From Methyloglobulus sp. (lineage in GTDB: Bacteria > Pseudomonadota > Gammaproteobacteria > Methylococcales > Methylomonadaceae), in the NCBI GenBank assembly GCA_013140405.1, contig JABFSV010000530.1, positions 1 to 9,501 on the forward strand: DNA of 9,501 bases, written 5' to 3'. The stretch's first letter is position 1. Every line of letters begins with the position of its first letter. Both the position numbers and the translations under genes were made by a program. The notes beneath the pieces were generated by a model, which saw only the letters and a list, made by a program, of their open reading frames with translations, did no database searches and was not told the origin of the DNA. This document shows positions 5,204 through 9,501 of the stretch, one piece after another.

Positions 5204-5944
5204 ATGGACAAAAGCCTATATATTGCAATGAGTGGTGCCAAACAGACCCTCATGGCGCAAACCGCAAACGCCAATAATTTGGCGAACGCCCAGACATCTG
5301 GATTCAAATCGGATCTGGAACAGTTCCGCAGTATGCCGGTTTATGGCCCAGGCTTTCCTACCCGTGTTTATGCGATGGCAGAACGGCCAGGCACGGATAT
5401 GTCACCCGGTGCCGTGCAACAAACTGGCCGTGACCTCGATGTGGCCATTGATGGTGAAGGGTGGATGGCTGTACAAGGTGCGGACGGCAAAGAGGCTTAT
5501 ACACGGGCCGGCGACCTTCGCATTACACCTGAAGGCTTACTCCAAACCGGCGCCGGACTACAGGTAATGGGTCAAGACGGGCCAATTTCTGTTCCGCCTT
5601 CGCAAAAACTGGAGATAGGCAAGGACGGCACCATCAGTGTCGTCCCCATGGGTGCTACTGCAACAAACATGGCAGTTATAGACCGGATTAAATTGGTAAA
5701 ACCCGACCTGGCCAATATGGAAAAATCCAGTGATGGCTTAATGCATGTTAAAGATGGCAAGCCAGTGCCAGCCAGCACTGATGTCACCCTGATACAAGGC
5801 GCTGTAGAAGGCAGCAATGTCAATGCGATCAGCGCCATGGTGGATATGATTGAACTCTCCAAAAACTTCGAGTTACAAACCAAAGTAATGAAAAGTGCCG
5901 ATGAAAACGCCAGTGCAAGCGCGAGGTTAATGCAGTTGGCATAA
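5204..5944 (+). CDS. flgF: Flagellar proximal rod protein FlgF
   Basis: A 246-residue rod subunit between the FlgB/FlgC region and the distal rod. The N-terminal helix MDKSLYIAMSGAKQTLMAQTANANNLANAQTSGF carries the FlgF variant of the rod motif. GRDLDVAIDGEGWMAVQ and EAYTRAGDLRITPEG are typical FlgE/F/G-family D1 segments. The C terminus GAVEGSNVNAISAMVDMIELSKNFELQTKVM is diagnostic of FlgF, as is the overall length (E. coli 251). GGAG (5193-5196) lies seven bases before the ATG, and the gap after flgE is 25 bases. The last codons overlap a sigma-54-like element (GG at 5938-5939) that appears to serve flgG. Confidence 0.95.
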   Translation: MDKSLYIAMSGAKQTLMAQTANANNLANAQTSGFKSDLEQFRSMPVYGPGFPTRVYAMAERPGTDMSPGAVQQTGRDLDVAIDGEGWMAVQGADGKEAYTRAGDLRITPEGLLQTGAGLQVMGQDGPISVPPSQKLEIGKDGTISVVPMGATATNMAVIDRIKLVKPDLANMEKSSDGLMHVKDGKPVPASTDVTLIQGAVEGSNVNAISAMVDMIELSKNFELQTKVMKSADENASASARLMQLA

Positions 5945-5954
5945 ATAATGCTTG
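5936..5954 (+). promoter_or_regulatory. Internal sigma-54 promoter before flgG
   Basis: TTGGCATAAATAATGCTTG has TGGCA, GG at 5938-5939, exactly ten bases, then GC at 5950-5951 and TT. It shares TGGCA and ATGCTT with the flgA and flgB promoters. It straddles the flgF stop codon in one of the few non-coding gaps of the operon. The predicted start is near 5963, giving a 44-base leader for flgG. It lacks the CG following TGGCA in the consensus, so strength may be moderate. Confidence 0.6.
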
Positions 5955-5998
5955 AGTGTATGTAATAGTTATCGAAAGACAACTTTTTGACACTCAGG
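5951..5998 (+). promoter_or_regulatory. RNA stem covering the flgG ribosome binding site
   Basis: CTTGAGTGT (5951-5959) pairs with ACACTCAGG (5990-5998) over nine pairs, eight Watson-Crick and one G-U. The 3' arm includes the first three bases of AGGAG (5996-6000), the flgG Shine-Dalgarno. Inside the loop, GTTATC (5968-5973) and GACAAC (5978-5983) form a second hairpin with a GAAA tetraloop and one A-C mismatch, followed by five U residues. Only readthrough mRNA from flgF carries the 5' arm; a transcript starting near 5963 does not. The inner hairpin plus U-run could alternatively be a weak attenuator. Confidence 0.5.
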
Positions 5999-6006
5999 AG
6001 ATTATC

Positions 6007-6795
6007 ATGACAGAACGCGCATTATGGGTAGCCAAATCTGGCCTCGATGCTCAACAAACACGGATGGCCGTTATTTCCAATAACTTGGCCAACGTAAACA
6101 CCACCGGATTCAAAAAATCCAGGGCTATCTTTGAAGACCTGGTTTATCAGAATATCAGACAAGTTGGCGCACAAACCAGCCAAAACACCCAATTGCCTTC
6201 TGGACTCCAGCTAGGTACCGGTGTCAGGACAGTCGCCACTGAAAAGCTGCATACCCAAGGCAATATCCAACAAACCGAAAACTCATTGGATGTCGCTGTC
6301 AATGGCCGTGGCTTCTTGCAAATCCTTATGCCCAACGGCGATGTCAACTATACCCGGGATGGCTCATTAAAATTGGACTCAACTGGTCAGTTGGTCACTT
6401 CCAGCGGCTTGCCTTTAGAACCTGCGATTTCAATACCTAATGATGCCCTTAGCATCACCATAGGCCGGGATGGTACCGTTTCCGTATTACAACCAGGTAA
6501 CGCCACACCCACCCAGGTTGGGCAAATCCAGACAGCTGACTTTGTTAACCCAACAGGTTTGGAACCCGTCGGGGAAAACCTGTACCGGGAATCGGTCGCC
6601 AGTGGTGCACCCGTCTTAGGAACACCTGGCGAACAAGAATACGGCCCGTTACTGCAAGGCTCTTTGGAAACCTCCAACGTCAATGTCGTTGAAGAATTGG
6701 TCAACATGATCGAAACCCAACGGGCTTATGAGATGAACTCCAAGGCAATTTCAACGACAGACCAGATGCTGTCCTTTGTAACACAACAATTATAG
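6007..6795 (+). CDS. flgG: Flagellar distal rod protein FlgG
   Basis: A 262-residue subunit of the distal rod, the drive-shaft section passing through the P and L rings. It aligns throughout with enterobacterial Flg[23 protein letters not shown] at the N terminus, then [18 protein letters not shown] and [20 protein letters not shown], the FlgG-specific segment that separates it from Flg[12 protein letters not shown] and [13 protein letters not shown] follow, and the C terminus is [35 protein letters not shown]. An upstream in-frame GTG at 5956 would extend the protein, but AGGAG (5996-6000), six bases before the ATG at 6007, and the family N terminus decide the start. The preceding 62-base gap is the longest in the operon and carries a sigma-54-like element and an RNA stem. 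Confidence 0.96.
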   Translation: MTERALWVAKSGLDAQQTRMAVISNNLANVNTTGFKKSRAIFEDLVYQNIRQVGAQTSQNTQLPSGLQLGTGVRTVATEKLHTQGNIQQTENSLDVAVNGRGFLQILMPNGDVNYTRDGSLKLDSTGQLVTSSGLPLEPAISIPNDALSITIGRDGTVSVLQPGNATPTQVGQIQTADFVNPTGLEPVGENLYRESVASGAPVLGTPGEQEYGPLLQGSLETSNVNVVEELVNMIETQRAYEMNSKAISTTDQMLSFVTQQL

Positions 6796-6807
6796 TGAGG
6801 TGATGGC

Positions 6808-7482
6808 ATGATGACTCGAAAACTCGGTTTAATAGGATTGGTTTTATTGCTTTTGGAAGCATGTACACCGATACCGCCCAAAGATCCAGCCTTTGCGCCC
6901 GTTGCGCCAACAGACTTAAGGCCTCCCGTCCAAAGCAGCGGTGCGATCTACCAATCTGGTTACGATATGCGCCTGTTTGAAGACAATAAGGCCATGCGGG
7001 TTGGCGACATTTTGACGATTAAACTCAAAGAGTCTACCCAGGCCAAAAAAGCAGACGACCTTAACACCAAGAAGGACAACAATATCGCTGTGTCAGCACC
7101 TAGCATAGCGGGATTTGCGTTATCCGCCTTGACCGGCAACGATGCAAAAACCGAATTGGCAGCCAAAAGATCCTTTTCAGGCCAAGGCAAGGCAGATCAA
7201 AGCAATAGTTTGGATGGCAATATCTCTGTCACCGTCGTTGATGTCTTGCCAAACGGAAATTTAAGGGTGCGCGGCGAAAAACGGGTGACCCTGAACCAAG
7301 GCGATGAATACATTAGGTTAGCAGGCATTGTCAGGCCAGTAGATATAGATCCAGACAACACTTTAACCTCAGACAAGGTTGCTGATGCCACCATTATGTA
7401 CACGGGTGAAGGTGCAATGGCTGATGCCAGCAAGATGGGATGGCTATCCAGGGCGATTTTTAGCCCTTGGTTCCCATTTTAA
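6808..7482 (+). CDS. flgH: Flagellar L-ring lipoprotein FlgH
   Basis: A 224-residue outer-membrane lipoprotein that forms the L ring. Residues 1-18 are a lipoprotein signal ([15 protein letters not shown]) with Cys19 as the expected lipidated residue. Leu at -3 and Ala at -1 fit the lipobox, whereas Glu at -2 is unusual. Thr at +2 predicts outer-membrane sorting. Family blocks are visible: [88 protein letters not shown] and a C-terminal [18 protein letters not shown] at 6797-6800 lies seven bases before the ATG at 6808; the adjacent ATG at 6811 could also be used, with one residue lost. The gap after flgG is 12 bases. Presence of flgH implies a Gram-negative envelope. Confidence 0.95.
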   Translation: MMTRKLGLIGLVLLLLEACTPIPPKDPAFAPVAPTDLRPPVQSSGAIYQSGYDMRLFEDNKAMRVGDILTIKLKESTQAKKADDLNTKKDNNIAVSAPSIAGFALSALTGNDAKTELAAKRSFSGQGKADQSNSLDGNISVTVVDVLPNGNLRVRGEKRVTLNQGDEYIRLAGIVRPVDIDPDNTLTSDKVADATIMYTGEGAMADASKMGWLSRAIFSPWFPF

Positions 7483-7496
7483 TAGAGGATTTAGAC

Positions 7497-8600
7497 ATGA
7501 ATGCGACTAAAAAAAGCTTATTTTCAATACTTGTACTGGCGACAGTCTGTGGCAGCCCCGTATACGGCGAACGTATCAAAGACATCGCGTCTATCGCAGG
7601 TATCCGCACCAATCAATTGGTTGGCTACGGCTTGGTGGTTGGCTTGGATAAATCAGGTGATAAAACTAAATTCACTGGACAAGCCTTACGCAGCATGCTC
7701 GGACGATTTGGCTTGACCTTGCCGCCCGGCGTTGACCCTAAATCAAAGAATATCGCTGCTGTTTCTATCCAGGCTGATCTTCCGCCCTTTGCTAAACCGG
7801 GTCAAACGATTGACATTACCGTTTCATCGATTGGTGATGCGAAAAGCTTACGCGGTGGCACCTTATTGATGAGCCCATTAAAAGGTGCTGATGGGCAAGT
7901 GTACGCTATCGCCCAAGGCAATCTGGTTGTCAGCGGCTTAAGTGCTTCCGGTCAAGATGGCTCCAGCATTACCGTCAATAACCCCAGCGTTGGTCGTATA
8001 CCTAATGGCGCAACTGTAGAACGCACAGTCAGCACCCCTTTCTCTGAAGGCAGTGTGTTGGTTTTCAATCTGCATACGCCTGATTTTACCACCGCCAATC
8101 GCATGGCTGAATCCATTAACAATGTATTAGGGGCAAGTACTGCAAAAGCGCTCGACGCCACCTCTGTTCAAGTCACAGGGCCTGTAGATAGCGGACAAAA
8201 AGTAACCTTCGCCTCAATGGTCGAAAATATTGCCGTTGCTCTTGATGATGCACCCGCACGCATTATAGTCAACTCACGTACAGGTACGGTTGTTATCAAC
8301 AGCAAAGTGCGCGTCCAACCTGCGGCGGTATCACATGGCAGCTTAACAGTCACCATCGGTGAAAACCCACAGGTGAGCCAACCAGCACCGTTGTCGAATG
8401 GGCAAACAGTTGTTACACCAAAATCCAATGTCCAGGTTGAGCAAGAAAAGAACCACATGTTTGTCTTTAACCCTGGCGTTTCACTGGATCAAATTGTCCA
8501 GGCAGTCAATAACGTGGGTGCATCACCCAGCGATTTAGTGGCTATCCTTGAAGCGCTTAAATCAGCAGGCGCTTTACGTGCCGAGTTGATTATCATCTAA
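7497..8600 (+). CDS. flgI: Flagellar P-ring protein FlgI
   Basis: A 367-residue periplasmic protein that forms the P ring, assembled with help from FlgA. Residues 1-24 are a Sec signal peptide ([20 protein letters not shown]), with mature protein starting at about [26 protein letters not shown], the invariant FlgI N terminus. Further blocks are [47 protein letters not shown] sequence near residue 105-125, and the C-terminal [31 protein letters not shown]. Length matches E. coli FlgI (365). The frame is open from a TTG at 7467 inside flgH, but the ATG at 7497 is chosen because GAGGA (7485-7489) lies seven bases upstream and the signal peptide starts there. The gap after flgH is 14 bases. Confidence 0.96.
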   Translation: MNATKKSLFSILVLATVCGSPVYGERIKDIASIAGIRTNQLVGYGLVVGLDKSGDKTKFTGQALRSMLGRFGLTLPPGVDPKSKNIAAVSIQADLPPFAKPGQTIDITVSSIGDAKSLRGGTLLMSPLKGADGQVYAIAQGNLVVSGLSASGQDGSSITVNNPSVGRIPNGATVERTVSTPFSEGSVLVFNLHTPDFTTANRMAESINNVLGASTAKALDATSVQVTGPVDSGQKVTFASMVENIAVALDDAPARIIVNSRTGTVVINSKVRVQPAAVSHGSLTVTIGENPQVSQPAPLSNGQTVVTPKSNVQVEQEKNHMFVFNPGVSLDQIVQAVNNVGASPSDLVAILEALKSAGALRAELIII

Positions 8601-8613
8601 GTTCGAGGCCGTT

Positions 8614-9501
8614 ATGTTAAACGTACAAAGTGCAGATGTTTATACCGATTTTAATGGCTTGGCTAATCTAAAAGCCCAAGCCAGGAAAAACTCGCCGGAT
8701 GCCATTAAGCAAGTTGCAAAACAATTTGAATCCATTTTTGTTAGCAATGTGCTTAAAGGTATGCGGGATGCAAAATTGGCGGACAGCATAACCGATAACG
8801 ACCAAAGCAAGTTTTACAAAGAAATGTATGACCAACAGCTTGCCGTGCATTTGTCCGGCAAGCCTGGGATTGGCTTAGCAGACATCATTGCCAAACAATT
8901 GAGCCATGAAGATAAGCAAGACAACAAAAAAATGGGTGTTGAAGATTACCTCAACCGGTCATCCAGTTCCAATAAGGCCGTATCACAAACCCCACATGCT
9001 GCCGGAAAAGGAGTGGGCGGGGAAAATGACGACTGGAATAGAACGGGCAACAAGGAAATCTTCAAAGCTTATATTCGTGATAACGATAAAACTAAAGAGC
9101 TATCTGAAATTAAATTCAAGGATGGTTTTTCCAGGCCGATACAGTCAGCAGGTGATTTCGTCCAAAAATTATACCCTTACGCTGAAAAAGCAGCGAAAGA
9201 ACTCGGTGTAGAGCCTAAAGTTCTATTGGCACAAGCCGCCTTGGAAACAGGTTGGGGACGTTCTGTCATTAAAAACAGCGACGGCAGCAGCAGCTTCAAC
9301 TTGTTTAACATTAAGGCGGGTAAATCTTGGGAAGGCCAGCAAAATAAGGTGTCTACGCTGGAATACGAAAACGGCGTGATGAAAAAAGAGCGGGCTGGAT
9401 TTAGATCTTACGGTTCATATCAAGAAAGTTTCCATGACTATGTGAACTTTATAAAAAGTAATCCACGTTATGGTGATGCCTTAAAGCATGCTGACAATAG
9501 C
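8614..9501 (+). CDS. flgJ: Flagellar rod cap and peptidoglycan hydrolase FlgJ (C-terminal end cut off)
   Basis: The first 296 codons are visible with no stop before the window edge; by comparison with family lengths (about 313-316) some tens of residues are probably missing. Residues about 24-95 are the rod-capping domain, with AIKQVAKQFESIFVSNVLKGMRDA and FYKEMYDQQLAVHLSGKPGIGLADII. A Ser/Asn/Lys-rich linker of about 80 residues follows. From about 175 the muramidase domain begins: LAQAALETGWGRSVI holds the probable catalytic Glu211, and SFHDYVNF holds Asp275, matching Glu184 and Asp248 of Salmonella FlgJ with a constant offset of 27. FNLFNIKAGKSWEG is the usual glucosaminidase-fold block. 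GAGG (8605-8608) is five bases before the ATG, and the gap after flgI is 13 bases. It opens a path through peptidoglycan while capping the rod. Confidence 0.94.
   Translation, partial: MLNVQSADVYTDFNGLANLKAQARKNSPDAIKQVAKQFESIFVSNVLKGMRDAKLADSITDNDQSKFYKEMYDQQLAVHLSGKPGIGLADIIAKQLSHEDKQDNKKMGVEDYLNRSSSSNKAVSQTPHAAGKGVGGENDDWNRTGNKEIFKAYIRDNDKTKELSEIKFKDGFSRPIQSAGDFVQKLYPYAEKAAKELGVEPKVLLAQAALETGWGRSVIKNSDGSSSFNLFNIKAGKSWEGQQNKVSTLEYENGVMKKERAGFRSYGSYQESFHDYVNFIKSNPRYGDALKHADNS

Noticed and set aside
8569..8583. GG-N10-GC at the 3' end of flgI as a sigma-54 promoter for flgJ
   Set aside because: Only the invariant dinucleotides and a few other bases match; such spacing alone is expected dozens of times per strand in this length, and the site is within coding sequence.
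8906..9211. 101-residue open frame inside flgJ
   Set aside because: It overlaps FlgJ in another frame; the FlgJ frame continues through it and carries the muramidase motifs.

Overview
The window is part of a flagellar and chemotaxis locus from a Gram-negative bacterium, most likely a gammaproteobacterium. Three things suggest this: a FlgH lipoprotein and a FlgI ring protein (L and P rings), a two-domain FlgJ with a muramidase half, and flagellar promoters of the sigma-54 (RpoN) -24/-12 type, as in Pseudomonas and Vibrio. Base composition is moderate (roughly mid-40s % G+C by eye). A type I methanotroph relative (Methylococcales) would fit, but this is a guess and cannot be settled from the sequence alone.

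Layout. On the minus strand, from right to left: flgA (1426-2121), an apparently gene-free stretch of 360 bp (1066-1425), cheY (691-1053), and the 5' part of cheA (646 down to base 1, cut by the window edge). On the plus strand, from 2412 to the right edge, is a tightly packed run flgB-flgC-flgD-flgE-flgF-flgG-flgH-flgI-flgJ. FlgJ is cut by the right edge with its last residues missing. flgA and flgB diverge from a 290-bp control region (2122-2411).

How the genes work together. FlgB, FlgC, FlgF and FlgG build the rod. FlgJ caps the growing rod and opens the peptidoglycan. FlgA chaperones FlgI into the P ring, and FlgH forms the L ring. FlgD caps the hook while FlgE polymerises. CheA and CheY form the phosphorelay that controls switching of the motor.

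Control. Divergent sigma-54 promoters sit before flgA and flgB, with a near match to the FleQ operator between them. A third sigma-54-like element lies exactly at the flgF/flgG junction. There the readthrough mRNA could fold a 9-bp stem over the flgG ribosome binding site, while a transcript from the internal promoter would lack the 5' arm of that stem. This promoter-dependent translation switch is the most interesting untested idea in the window. No mobile element, CRISPR array, tRNA or rRNA was seen, and the gene content itself is conventional.
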